NCBI GenBank assembly: GCA_016191335.1 | Contig: JACPOW010000055.1 | Coordinates: 1-64,000, forward strand | Length of the DNA stretch: 64,000 nt | Direction: 5' to 3' | DNA from: Elusimicrobiota bacterium | GTDB taxonomy: Bacteria > Elusimicrobiota > Elusimicrobia > UBA1565 > UBA9628 | In this document: piece after piece, positions 29,759 through 37,447 of the stretch | How the letters are laid out: each line of letters opens with the position of its first letter | Position numbering within the stretch: the first letter of the stretch is position 1 | Notes under the pieces: model-generated | What the model saw: the letters and a program-made list of their open reading frames with translations, nothing else | Database searches by the model: none | Told to the model about the DNA's origin: nothing | Position numbers and translations under genes: made by a program

Positions 29759-30952
29759 CTAGCGCTCGACGGGCGGCCAGCCGGCGCTCCGCGCGACGGC
29801 CGCGCAGCGGGGCTTCGGCGCGCGGGGGCCCTCGGCGCTGCCGCACACGAGCTGCAGCCGCTGGCCCGTCACCGACCAGTAGTGGTACTCCTCGCCGTCG
29901 AACGCGGCCGGAGCGGGGACCAGCGGCATCGGCGCGCCCGTCTCCGCGATGCGGCCGTCGAGCCCGACGGCGAGCCCCTGCGGCGCCAGCATCGGATAGA
30001 CGAAGTGCTTGCCGCCCGGCGCGAGGCCGACCCTGGGCGGCTGGCCCCCGGGGTGCAGCGACTTTCCGCCGGTGAACGCCATGTGGATCTGGGCGCGCTC
30101 GCTGACGCCGGTCATGATGACGTCCTGGAACGCGCGCCCGCGGTCGTCCACCGACACGGTGCAGTCCGCGCAGCGCTTCATCTCGGCGGGCAGACCGTCC
30201 ACGATCAAGGTGTCGTAGCCGTGCTCGGAGAGGGTCGAGGCCAGGAACGCGCTGTGCCGGCCGTCGGCGCTGAACGCGGGCGCGGTCGCGGAGTTGTAGG
30301 GCCCGAAGGTCGTCTTGTCGACCTCCACGTAGATCATCCCGTCCGAGCCGGTGTAGAGGCCGGCCGTCCGGCGCAGGTCCCGGCTCGTCGACGCCGCGCC
30401 GTAGGGCTTCTTCTCGACGGGCTTGTGGTTCCGGTACAGCCAGGCCGCGCCCCCGAACTCGACGAAATACAAGGTCTCCTTGTCGGTGAGCGCCACATGG
30501 AACGGCGGCTCCGCGAAGGCGGGCCCAGTCCCCTGGAGAGAGGCGACGACCCAGCCCTTGGGCGTGCGCGCGACCGTGGCCGCGTTGACCCCGCGCGGGC
30601 TCAGGTGGAAGCTCTTGATCTCGGAGTACACGGCCCCGGCGCGCCGGCCGTTGATCGCGGGGGACACACCCAGCAGGTTGCCGGCCTTGTCCAGGACGCC
30701 CGTCGAGTGCAGGAGGATGGCGCCGCTGGCGCTCAGCGCGCCGGGGCCCGTGAACTCGCCCTCCGCGCCCTTGGCGCGGACGCGTCCGTCTACGACCCAG
30801 CGGTCGCCGTCCTCGTCGGATTCCAGGTAGGCGTAATGGTAGCCGTCCTCGGACCAGATCGTCCCCGGCGGCGGGTCCTTGCCGGCGTCGTACACGGACA
30901 GGGCGGCCCGCGCCGGCAGCGCCAGGACGAGCAGCAGCGCGGCGGGGCTCAC
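29759..30952 (-). CDS. Secreted repeat (beta-propeller-like) protein
   Basis: A 397-residue exported protein with signal peptide (SPAALLLVLALPARAAL). The mature part consists of repeated beta strands with recurring patterns such as SEDGYHYAYLES, LSPRGVNAATVA, FSADGRHSAFLA and LAPGGKHFVYPM. Each resembles a WD40/TolB-type blade in which the protein compares displayed text-like values; no catalytic motif is seen. The GTG start overlaps the HPD-like gene by GTGA, so it is translated as the last gene of the homogentisate unit, though a direct role there is not evident. Confidence 0.65.
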   Translation of the reverse strand: MSPAALLLVLALPARAALSVYDAGKDPPPGTIWSEDGYHYAYLESDEDGDRWVVDGRVRAKGAEGEFTGPGALSASGAILLHSTGVLDKAGNLLGVSPAINGRRAGAVYSEIKSFHLSPRGVNAATVARTPKGWVVASLQGTGPAFAEPPFHVALTDKETLYFVEFGGAAWLYRNHKPVEKKPYGAASTSRDLRRTAGLYTGSDGMIYVEVDKTTFGPYNSATAPAFSADGRHSAFLASTLSEHGYDTLIVDGLPAEMKRCADCTVSVDDRGRAFQDVIMTGVSERAQIHMAFTGGKSLHPGGQPPRVGLAPGGKHFVYPMLAPQGLAVGLDGRIAETGAPMPLVPAPAAFDGEEYHYWSVTGQRLQLVCGSAEGPRAPKPRCAAVARSAGWPPVER

Positions 30953-31698
30953 TTGGCGGCGAACGCGAGCATGTCGGCCTCGACCTTCTCGAGGAGGTCG
31001 TCGCCGATCTCCCAGACCTGGAGGCCCTTCAGGCGCGCGGCGATCCGCCGGGCCAGCGCGTCGGGGATGAACGGCGTCGCCTTGCCGCGCTTGTACTCCT
31101 TCTCCTTCTCGCCGTACAGGCCGAGGAAGGTCTTGTCCCGGAACCACGCCTCGCGGTTGGACGCGGACTCGAGCTGCTTGAGCAGCTTCGGGCTCGGGTC
31201 GCGCTGGACGAACTCGAAGAAGGTCGCCGTCGGCCGTCCGCCGGGCGTCATCCACTCGCCGCTGAACACCTGGATCAGGTCGTCGTGCGAGTCCTTCAGG
31301 ATCGGCGTGATGAAATTGACGCCGCGCGCGAGGCAGAATCCATGAAAACCGACCAGATCCGGCGTTCTCAGCGCGATATGCTGCCAGTGGCACCCTCCGC
31401 CGCGGTTCTTGAGCATCGTGCGCACGTGAGAGCCCTGCCCCTTGGGCTCGGTGGGCTGGACGACGGCCACGACGGTCTGGTTGGGGACCTTGCCGCCCTT
31501 CTCCAGCCCGATGCGCGAGGCGAAGGTCATCGACTGCGGCGCCTGCCCCTTCCAGCTCGAGCGCTTCTCGTAGATGAGATCTTCCCTGCTCACGCCGAGG
31601 ATGATCCGGAACAACGCATAGGTGGTGTTGTAAATGTCGGGTTCCACCAGGAAGGTCATGTGGTCTACGACAAAATTATGAAAGGGTCGTTTCTTCAC
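30949..31698 (-). CDS. 4-hydroxyphenylpyruvate dioxygenase-like protein, single catalytic domain
   Basis: A 249-residue vicinal-oxygen-chelate protein resembling the C-terminal catalytic half of 4-hydroxyphenylpyruvate dioxygenase. Candidate iron ligands are the His in VDHMTF, the second His in CHWQHIAL, and the Glu in TFFEFVQRD. Typical HPD is about 350 residues with a non-catalytic N-terminal domain, absent here. Its place beside homogentisate dioxygenase and fumarylacetoacetase argues that it produces homogentisate. The GTG start overlaps the flavin reductase stop. Confidence 0.75.
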   Translation of the reverse strand: MKKRPFHNFVVDHMTFLVEPDIYNTTYALFRIILGVSREDLIYEKRSSWKGQAPQSMTFASRIGLEKGGKVPNQTVVAVVQPTEPKGQGSHVRTMLKNRGGGCHWQHIALRTPDLVGFHGFCLARGVNFITPILKDSHDDLIQVFSGEWMTPGGRPTATFFEFVQRDPSPKLLKQLESASNREAWFRDKTFLGLYGEKEKEYKRGKATPFIPDALARRIAARLKGLQVWEIGDDLLEKVEADMLAFAAK

Positions 31699-32306
31699 GG
31701 GACCTCCGGGCGGGGGAGTTCGAAAGCATCGTTGGTCTTCGAATACCAGGCCCCTTCCATGCGGCCGATGGCATTCAGATCTTGATGCCGTATCTTTCCG
31801 TTGTTGTAAACGTCATCGGCGCAGTGAAACCGGACCACGCGGCCGATGACGAGGTTCCCGGCCAACGCCCCTTCGCCGATGCGCACGATCTGTTGGAGCT
31901 CGCATTCGTACGACACAGGGCTCTCTTTGACCAAGGGCGGTTTAACGACGGTGCTCGGAATGGCCGTTATTCCGCACTTCTCAAATTCGTTCACGCCGTA
32001 GGCGTAAGGCGCCGACGTCGCGTTCATCTTCTCGGCATTCGCCTCGTTCACGATGTTGACGGTGAACTGACCCGTCGCTTCGATGTTTATCAGAGTGTCC
32101 TTCTTCTTCCCGTTCCTGTCGTTGACGGGAGCGAAGCACACCGTCATCGGGTTCGCGCAGATCCCCGTGAAGAACGAGAAAGGCGCCAGGTTCGGCTTCC
32201 CCTCGGGGGAGACCGTGGCCACCCACGCGATCGGGCGCGGCAGGATGGTCGCGATCATCAGCAGGTAGCGGTCGCGGACCGCCAGGGATTCCGGGTCGAG
32301 CTGCAT
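31695..32306 (-). CDS. Flavin reductase-like FMN-binding protein
   Basis: A 203-residue split-barrel flavoprotein of the flavin reductase family (ILPRPIAWVATVSPEGKPNLAPFSFFTG is the FMN-binding region; only its features are noted: an Arg-Pro-Ile and Asn-Leu-Ala-Pro core). It also has FTVNIVN and the GEGALAGNLVIGRVV strand. Such proteins supply reduced flavin or act as oxygenase partners. Codon use is more AT-rich than in hmgA. It sits between the HPD-like and hmgA genes, 1 bp from hmgA and overlapping the former by 4 nt, so it likely serves aromatic catabolism. Confidence 0.85.
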   Translation of the reverse strand: MQLDPESLAVRDRYLLMIATILPRPIAWVATVSPEGKPNLAPFSFFTGICANPMTVCFAPVNDRNGKKKDTLINIEATGQFTVNIVNEANAEKMNATSAPYAYGVNEFEKCGITAIPSTVVKPPLVKESPVSYECELQQIVRIGEGALAGNLVIGRVVRFHCADDVYNNGKIRHQDLNAIGRMEGAWYSKTNDAFELPRPEVP

Positions 32307-32307
32307 G

Positions 32308-33534
32308 CTACTCGGCCGAGACGCCCTGCGTGTCCCGGTTCCAGCTCGTCGGGTAGTCCTTGTCGGCGAGCGGCAGGGCCTGCTTGGCGACCTCGAGCGG
32401 CTCGAAGAAGGTGTCGAGCATCACCGCGAGGTAGTCGGAGAGCTTCCCGCGCTCGGCGAAGGAGCGCTTGGCGGCCATCCCGTGGGGCGAGTGCGGCAGC
32501 GAGCCGGGGTGGAAGGTGAAGGAGCCCGGCTCCACGAGTCCCTTGCGCGCGCCGTAGGTCGTGTTCGAGAAGAACATCACCTCGTCGCTGTCCACGTTGA
32601 AGTGCGCGTAGGGCGCCGGGACGTCGCGCGGGTTCCAGCCCTCGATCTGGCCCTTGAAGGTGCAGACGGCGAAGCCGTTATGCGGCGCGGTCCCGGACTG
32701 GAAGGTCTGGCGCGTCGGCGGGGCGGTGTGGATCTCCCGGGCCAGCGGATGATGGTCGTCGGTGTGGAAGGTGTAGGGGTACAGCGCGCCCTCCCAGCCG
32801 ATCAGGTCGAAGGGATGGTGCCCGAGGAACAGCTCGGTGACGAGGCCGCCGCCGTGCTTGGTCCAGACGCGGAACTCGCCGTCCTCGTCGCGCGCGGGCC
32901 GGAACTCGGGGAGGCCGACCTCGGTCTCGACGACCGGGGCGGTCAGGTGCGCCTGGCCCGACGGGTTCAGGTAATGCGGGGCGAACTGGATGGGCAGGCG
33001 GGACTCGACGATGAGCAACTGGCAGTCCTCGCTCGCGAGCTCGACGCGGTAGGTCGTGCCCTTGGGGATGTTCACGTAGTGGCCCTTGCGGAAAGGCAGC
33101 ACGCCGAACTCCGAGGCGATGAGGCCCGACCCCTCCTGTATGAACCAGAGCTCGTGGCCGTCGCCGTTGCGGAAGAACCTCTGGGGGGGGCAGGATTTCT
33201 CGAAGCGCGCGGCGGACACGACGGTGGTCGTGCCGTAGACCAGGGGCACGCGCCCGCTGATGTGGTCGCCGTGCGCCTTCAGGCGCCCGGTGCGGATGTG
33301 CCAGGGCTGCAGGGGCTGGGCCGGCGCCATCTTCTGCGGCCGCAGGTCGAGGGGCAGGCGCTTGGGCTCGCTGACCTGCTGGGTCGGGTACTTGCGGTAG
33401 TGGTACTTGCGCGACCAGTCCCCGCTGAAGCCGCTGACGCCGTGGATCTCCTCGAGCGCCAGGACCTCGGGCTCCGAGTAGAACTCGGTGTGCGGCGTCT
33501 TCGGCACGCGCCCGCGCGTCAGGATCACGCTCAT
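32308..33534 (-). CDS. hmgA: Homogentisate 1,2-dioxygenase
   Basis: Opens the ring of homogentisate to maleylacetoacetate. It is 408 residues, of the cupin type. The metal region in the C-terminal half is AHFNVDSDEVMFF followed by GSFTFHPGSLPHSPHG, the pattern of bacterial HmgA-like proteins. HGGGLVTELFLGHHPFD and WEGALYPYTFH are further conserved segments. The ATG at 33534 makes an ATGA overlap with the fumarylacetoacetase stop. The long open frame upstream of it is a shadow. Confidence 0.9.
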   Translation of the reverse strand: MSVILTRGRVPKTPHTEFYSEPEVLALEEIHGVSGFSGDWSRKYHYRKYPTQQVSEPKRLPLDLRPQKMAPAQPLQPWHIRTGRLKAHGDHISGRVPLVYGTTTVVSAARFEKSCPPQRFFRNGDGHELWFIQEGSGLIASEFGVLPFRKGHYVNIPKGTTYRVELASEDCQLLIVESRLPIQFAPHYLNPSGQAHLTAPVVETEVGLPEFRPARDEDGEFRVWTKHGGGLVTELFLGHHPFDLIGWEGALYPYTFHTDDHHPLAREIHTAPPTRQTFQSGTAPHNGFAVCTFKGQIEGWNPRDVPAPYAHFNVDSDEVMFFSNTTYGARKGLVEPGSFTFHPGSLPHSPHGMAAKRSFAERGKLSDYLAVMLDTFFEPLEVAKQALPLADKDYPTSWNRDTQGVSAE

Positions 33535-34529
33535 GCACGCTCTCCGTTCTTTTTGTATTTGAGGTGGACCGCGCCGAGGGGCTTCCCGACGGTGTTCTTC
33601 AGCGTGCCGAGAGGTCCCGCGTCGAGTTCGATGCGGTCCCCGGGCTTGATCCAGCGGCCCATGTCCAGGCCGCAGCCCGTGAAATACGTGCCGGAGCCGA
33701 GGAGGTCGCCGGGCAGAAGCTCCTCGCCCTGCGAGGCGTGCGAGAGCATGGTCGCGAACTTCCAGTAAGGCTGCACCCCTTTCGAGCGGCTCCACTCCTT
33801 GCCGTTGACGCGCACCTTGAGCTCCGGGATCCTTCCGTTCCATTCATCGCTGGTCACGAAGTAAGGTCCGATGACCGTCGCGAAATCCTTGCCCTTCGCC
33901 GGCCCCATCCTGCAGACCATCTCGTTCCTCTGGATGTCCCGCGCCGAGCAGTCGTTCATCACGACGTAGCCGGCGATGTGCGCGGGCGCGTCCTTGACGG
34001 AGACGTCCTTGCCGGCCTTGCCCACGACCGCCGCGACCTCGAACTCGAAATCGAGCTTGCGCGTGAACGAAGGCCACGGAATCGTCGCGCCGGGGCCGAT
34101 GATGGTCCGGGGATTGCCCTTGTAGAACACCGGCTGGTCGTACCACTCGGGGGCGAGCGGCTCGTTGCGGCGCTTGGCGCCCGCCTTCGCGTGGTCCTCG
34201 AAGGCGAAGAAGTCGCGCAGGGAGCGCGGGCGGGGCAGGGGAGCGAGCAGGCGGACCTGGCCTTCCTTCCACACGACGCCGGCGGGCGAGCCTTTGAGCG
34301 TGTTGAGGGCGGTCTGCGCCTCGGTCAGCGACTCCTTGCCGCCGTCGAGGAGGCCGAGCAGGCAGGGGGGCACGAAGAAGCCCGCGCGGGCCTTGGGCCG
34401 GGTCTTCCCCTGGGCGCGGTACAGGCGTTCCGCGGCGAGGTTCAGGTCCACGATCCGTCCGGCGCGCACGGCGCCCAGGCGCTCGACGGGGCCGAGCGGC
34501 GTGGGGACCTCGAAGGTGACCAGCTTCAT
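33531..34529 (-). CDS. Fumarylacetoacetate hydrolase family protein
   Basis: A 332-residue FAH-fold hydrolase, first gene of the tyrosine-degradation unit. Metal-binding acidic residues appear in KLDFEFEVA, and the catalytic region includes GYVVMNDCSARDIQ and KGKDFATVIGPYFVT; LGSGTYFTGCG follows. In context it should cleave fumarylacetoacetate (or maleylacetoacetate directly) into fumarate and acetoacetate. No maleylacetoacetate isomerase gene is seen nearby. TATGAT lies 8 nt before the ATG. Confidence 0.9.
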   Translation of the reverse strand: MKLVTFEVPTPLGPVERLGAVRAGRIVDLNLAAERLYRAQGKTRPKARAGFFVPPCLLGLLDGGKESLTEAQTALNTLKGSPAGVVWKEGQVRLLAPLPRPRSLRDFFAFEDHAKAGAKRRNEPLAPEWYDQPVFYKGNPRTIIGPGATIPWPSFTRKLDFEFEVAAVVGKAGKDVSVKDAPAHIAGYVVMNDCSARDIQRNEMVCRMGPAKGKDFATVIGPYFVTSDEWNGRIPELKVRVNGKEWSRSKGVQPYWKFATMLSHASQGEELLPGDLLGSGTYFTGCGLDMGRWIKPGDRIELDAGPLGTLKNTVGKPLGAVHLKYKKNGERA

Positions 34530-34537
34530 GGGCTCGA

Positions 34538-34543
34538 ATCATA
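34538..34543 (-). promoter_or_regulatory. -10 element, leaderless, for homogentisate operon
   Basis: Minus-strand TATGAT, 8 nt before the ATG at 34529; no good -35 is seen. Confidence 0.5.
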
Positions 34544-34577
34544 ACAAAAAGGCTGGCGCGGACGCCTCGGCCGGGGG

Positions 34578-34583
34578 TATACT
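34578..34583 (+). promoter_or_regulatory. -10 element, leaderless, for antiporter
   Basis: TATACT with 7 nt before the ATG at 34591; no good -35. Confidence 0.55.
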
Positions 34584-34590
34584 CCTCGCC

Positions 34591-35859
34591 ATGTCGAACC
34601 TGGAGCTCTCCTCCCGCTTCTTCCTCGAGCTGGCGGTCATCCTGGCCGTCTGCCGCGCCGTGACCTGGCTCGGCCGCCGCGCGCTGCAGCCGCCCGTGGT
34701 CTGCGAGATGGTGGCCGGGGTGCTCCTCGGGCCCTCCTTGTTCGGGCTGCTCGCCCCGGACCTCCAGGCCCTGGTCTTCCCGAAGGCGACCATGCCGCTG
34801 ATCTTCTCCGTCAGCCAGCTGGGCCTGGCGCTGTACATGTTCGTCGTCGGCCTCGAGTTCCGCCTCGACCTGCTGTCGAGCGGCTGGCGCGGCTCGGCGG
34901 CGGTCTCGATCGCGGGCATCGCCGCGCCGCTGGCGCTCGGCGGCCTGCTCGGCGCGCACCTGATGAAGGACCCGGCCTATTTCGGCGCCGGGGTCCAGGT
35001 CTGGCAGGCGGCGGTCTTCACCGGCGCGGCGATGTCCATCACGGCCTTCCCGATGCTCGCGCGCATCATCATGGAGCGCGGCCTGGCGGGCACGCGCATC
35101 GGCACCCTCTCGCTCGGCGCCGGCGCCTTCGACGACGCCGCGGCGTGGACCTTGCTCGCGGTCATCCTCGCGGCGTTCGAGTCGGACCCGCGCATCGCCG
35201 TGCTCGCGATCGCCGGCGGCGCGGCCTACGTGGCGGTCGTCGCCTTCGCGGTGCGGCCCGCCGCGCGCGCCCTCGTCTCCCGCGACCCGCGGGCCTCCCT
35301 GTCCCCGTCCGGCCTCGGCGCCGTGTTCATCCTCCTGATGCTCGCCGCCTGGTTCACCGACCTCATCCGGCTGCACGCGGTGTTCGGCGCCTTCCTGCTC
35401 GGCGTGGTCATGCCCAAGGGCACCTTCGCCGACGCCCTGCGCGACCGCATCGAGCCGGTGACCTCGGGCCTGCTCGTGCCGTTGTTCTTCGCCTTCTCCG
35501 GCCTCAACACCCGCCTCGACCTGCTCGCCGGCCCGGGGCTGTGGGGGCTCGCGCTCGCGGTCCTGCTCATCGCCACGCTCGGCAAGGGCGTCGCCTGCGG
35601 CGTCGCCGCGCGGCTCGGGGGCTATCCGGCCGCGGAGGCCGTGGCGGTGGGGACCTTGATGAACGCGCGCGGCCTCATGGAGCTCATCCTGCTCAACATC
35701 GGGCTCGAGCGCGGGCTGATCACGCCGACCTTCTTCACGATGATGGTGCTGATGGCGGTCGTCACGACCTTGGCCGCGAGCCCCGTCTTCGAGCTGGTCC
35801 GGCCCTTCCTCAGCCCCGGCGAAGGAGAGCGGCGGCCTTCGCCGGCGAAAGCCCGCTGA
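34591..35859 (+). CDS. CPA2-family cation/proton antiporter
   Basis: A 422-residue polytopic membrane protein with about 12 hydrophobic segments and no cytosolic RCK/TrkA domain. Family features: PPVVCEMVAGVLLGPSLFG, LGLALYMFVVGLEF, TGAAMSITAFPMLARII and LSLGAGAFDDAAAWTLLA, where the paired Asp residues (DD) are the ion-binding site typical of electrogenic CPA2 members. MNARGLMELILLNIGLE is the conserved C-terminal motif. It likely exchanges Na+ or K+ for H+. The 3' end overlaps the convergent HAD gene by 50 bp. Confidence 0.9.
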   Translation: MSNLELSSRFFLELAVILAVCRAVTWLGRRALQPPVVCEMVAGVLLGPSLFGLLAPDLQALVFPKATMPLIFSVSQLGLALYMFVVGLEFRLDLLSSGWRGSAAVSIAGIAAPLALGGLLGAHLMKDPAYFGAGVQVWQAAVFTGAAMSITAFPMLARIIMERGLAGTRIGTLSLGAGAFDDAAAWTLLAVILAAFESDPRIAVLAIAGGAAYVAVVAFAVRPAARALVSRDPRASLSPSGLGAVFILLMLAAWFTDLIRLHAVFGAFLLGVVMPKGTFADALRDRIEPVTSGLLVPLFFAFSGLNTRLDLLAGPGLWGLALAVLLIATLGKGVACGVAARLGGYPAAEAVAVGTLMNARGLMELILLNIGLERGLITPTFFTMMVLMAVVTTLAASPVFELVRPFLSPGEGERRPSPAKAR

Positions 35860-36475
35860 AGTCGCGGGCCTTGAGGCCCGCGTGCTTGAACTCGTCGGGG
35901 CGGTGGGAGGTCGTGATCGCGACCACCTGCATGCCCGCGCGCCGGGCGGCCTCCTCGCCGAGCAGGGAGTCCTCGAACACGACGCAGTCCTTCGGGGAAA
36001 CCTTCAATGCATCGGCCAGTAACAGGAAGGTTTCCGGGTCCGGCTTGCCCTTCGTCACCATGCCCCCGTCCACCACCGCGTCGAACCAGGGCCTCAGCTC
36101 CAGGCCGTCGAGGATGAACGTCACGTTGTCGTCCTTCGAGCCGGTGCCCAGGCCCACGCGGTAGCCGCCGGCGCGGGCTCCTTTGAGGAACGGCATCAGG
36201 CCCGCGGCGGGCGCGCGCTGCGGCAGGTAGAGCTTGCGGTACAAGGTCTCCTTGACGACGGCGGCGGCGTGCGCCTCCTCGGGCGGGACCTCGCGCTTGA
36301 AGTAGTAGCGCAGGACCTCGCGCGTGGGCATGCCCATCGTGTTCTCGCGGAAATCCCGGAGGTCGATGGTGATCCCGTGACCGAGGAAGAAGGCCGTCCA
36401 CGCCTCCTCGTGCGCCGGCATGTTGTGGCAGACGACCCCGTCCATGTCGAGCAGGAAGCCGATCTCGCGTTTCAT
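35810..36475 (-). CDS. HAD phosphatase, beta-phosphoglucomutase-like
   Basis: A 221-residue HAD-superfamily hydrolase. Motif I is LLDMDGVVCHN (two catalytic Asp), motif II LGTGSKDDN, the conserved Lys is in VTKGKPDPETF and motif IV is VVFEDSLLGEEAARRAGM. The helical cap between motifs I and II is of the subclass I type. It might dephosphorylate sugar phosphates or act as a mutase; the choice is not resolved. TATCCT lies 6 nt upstream of the ATG, and the gene is divergent from ygfZ. Confidence 0.88.
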   Translation of the reverse strand: MKREIGFLLDMDGVVCHNMPAHEEAWTAFFLGHGITIDLRDFRENTMGMPTREVLRYYFKREVPPEEAHAAAVVKETLYRKLYLPQRAPAAGLMPFLKGARAGGYRVGLGTGSKDDNVTFILDGLELRPWFDAVVDGGMVTKGKPDPETFLLLADALKVSPKDCVVFEDSLLGEEAARRAGMQVVAITTSHRPDEFKHAGLKARDFSGLSPAKAAALLRRG

Positions 36476-36481
36476 GGGTAT

Positions 36482-36487
36482 AGGATA
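36482..36487 (-). promoter_or_regulatory. -10 element, leaderless, for HAD gene
   Basis: Minus-strand TATCCT, 6 nt before the ATG at 36475. Confidence 0.45.
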
Positions 36488-36489
36488 GC

Positions 36490-36495
36490 TATAAT
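36490..36495 (+). promoter_or_regulatory. Consensus -10, leaderless, for ygfZ
   Basis: TATAAT with 6 nt before the ATG at 36502; it lies 2 bp from the divergent -10 of the HAD gene. Confidence 0.65.
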
Positions 36496-36501
36496 GCGCG
36501 C

Positions 36502-37320
36502 ATGGCTCTACGCGCGCTCGACGTGTCGCTGTGGGGGTTCTTCCGCTTCCACGGCCCCGACGCCAAGAAGTTCCTGCAGGGGCTCGTCAGCGCCGACCTG
36601 GGCAGGCTCGCGCCGGGCGTCTGCCTGCCCGCCTGCGTGCTCACGCCCAAGGGCCTGCTCGTCGCCGACTGCGAGCTGTACGAGGAGACGCCGGAGAGCG
36701 TGCTGGCCGTCACCCGCCCCGGCGCGGCCATCGGCTTCCTGAAGGCCTTCGAGAAGAAGATCATGCTGTCGGACTCGTCCCTGAAGGCCCTGCGCTCGGA
36801 GCGCGCCTGGCTCGTCGTCGGCGAGGGCTTCGACCGCGGCCTTCCCTGGCCGCGCCTGAGCGAGCCCGCCCGCCTGCTCCTGGGAGTGGACCCGCCCGAG
36901 GACGCCGACCTCATGAGCGACGCCGAGTTCGAGGCCCTGCGCCTCTCCTCCGGCTTCCCCTGGTTCGGCGCGGACATGAGCGAGGAGTCCCTGCCCCTCG
37001 AGGCGCGCCAGGAGGCGGCGATCTCCATGGAGAAGGGCTGCTACATGGGCCAGGAGACGGTGTCGCGCCTCGTCTTCCGCGGACACGTCAACAAGATCCT
37101 GATGGGCGTCCGCTTCGCCGGGGAGCCCGCGCCCGCGGGCGCCGTCGTCCTGCGCGGCGACCGCGCCGTCGGGCACGTCACGAGCTCGCTCGGAGGCCTC
37201 GGCCTCGCTCTGGTCCGCTTCGACGACGCCGTCCCCGGCGTCAAGGTCTCGGCCGAAGGCGAGGACGGGGAGCTGTTCCTGTTCTCCTCCTGGCCGAAGC
37301 CGCTCTCTAAGCCGGTCTAA
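36502..37320 (+). CDS. ygfZ: YgfZ/GcvT-like folate-binding Fe-S maintenance protein
   Basis: A 272-residue protein of the YgfZ/IBA57 family, which uses tetrahydrofolate in the assembly or repair of certain Fe-S enzymes. The diagnostic motif is EKGCYMGQETVSR with the conserved Cys. The N-terminal GcvT-like part has FHGPDAKKFLQGLVSADL and PKGLLVADCELYE. A C-terminal beta-barrel (GVRFAGEP ... VGHVTSS) follows. It is monocistronic with a leaderless promoter and a large palindrome after its stop. Confidence 0.92.
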   Translation: MALRALDVSLWGFFRFHGPDAKKFLQGLVSADLGRLAPGVCLPACVLTPKGLLVADCELYEETPESVLAVTRPGAAIGFLKAFEKKIMLSDSSLKALRSERAWLVVGEGFDRGLPWPRLSEPARLLLGVDPPEDADLMSDAEFEALRLSSGFPWFGADMSEESLPLEARQEAAISMEKGCYMGQETVSRLVFRGHVNKILMGVRFAGEPAPAGAVVLRGDRAVGHVTSSLGGLGLALVRFDDAVPGVKVSAEGEDGELFLFSSWPKPLSKPV

Positions 37321-37360
37321 TATAAGACCGCGCGTCCAGCCGGAGGCATGACCTGTCGGA

Positions 37361-37406
37361 GCCCCTCTTTGGGTGATGCCTGATCAGGCATCACCCAAAG
37401 AGGGGC
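37361..37406. repeat. 46-bp perfect palindrome
   Basis: Exact 23-bp arms meet at 37383/37384 with no spacer (centre CCTGATCAGG). It lies in the 127-bp gap between the convergent ygfZ and M28 genes. As RNA it would form one very stable hairpin from either strand, so it may act as a bidirectional transcription or RNA-decay barrier; no T-run follows. It may equally be a mobile palindromic element. Confidence 0.9.
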
Positions 37407-37447
37407 GGGACCGGTTGAGGGGGGCGGCGCGGTCCGGGACGGCCCGC

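Noticed and set aside
36269-36742. Plus-strand open frame overlapping ygfZ start
   Set aside because: Arg/Ser-rich shadow out of frame with the motif-bearing ygfZ.
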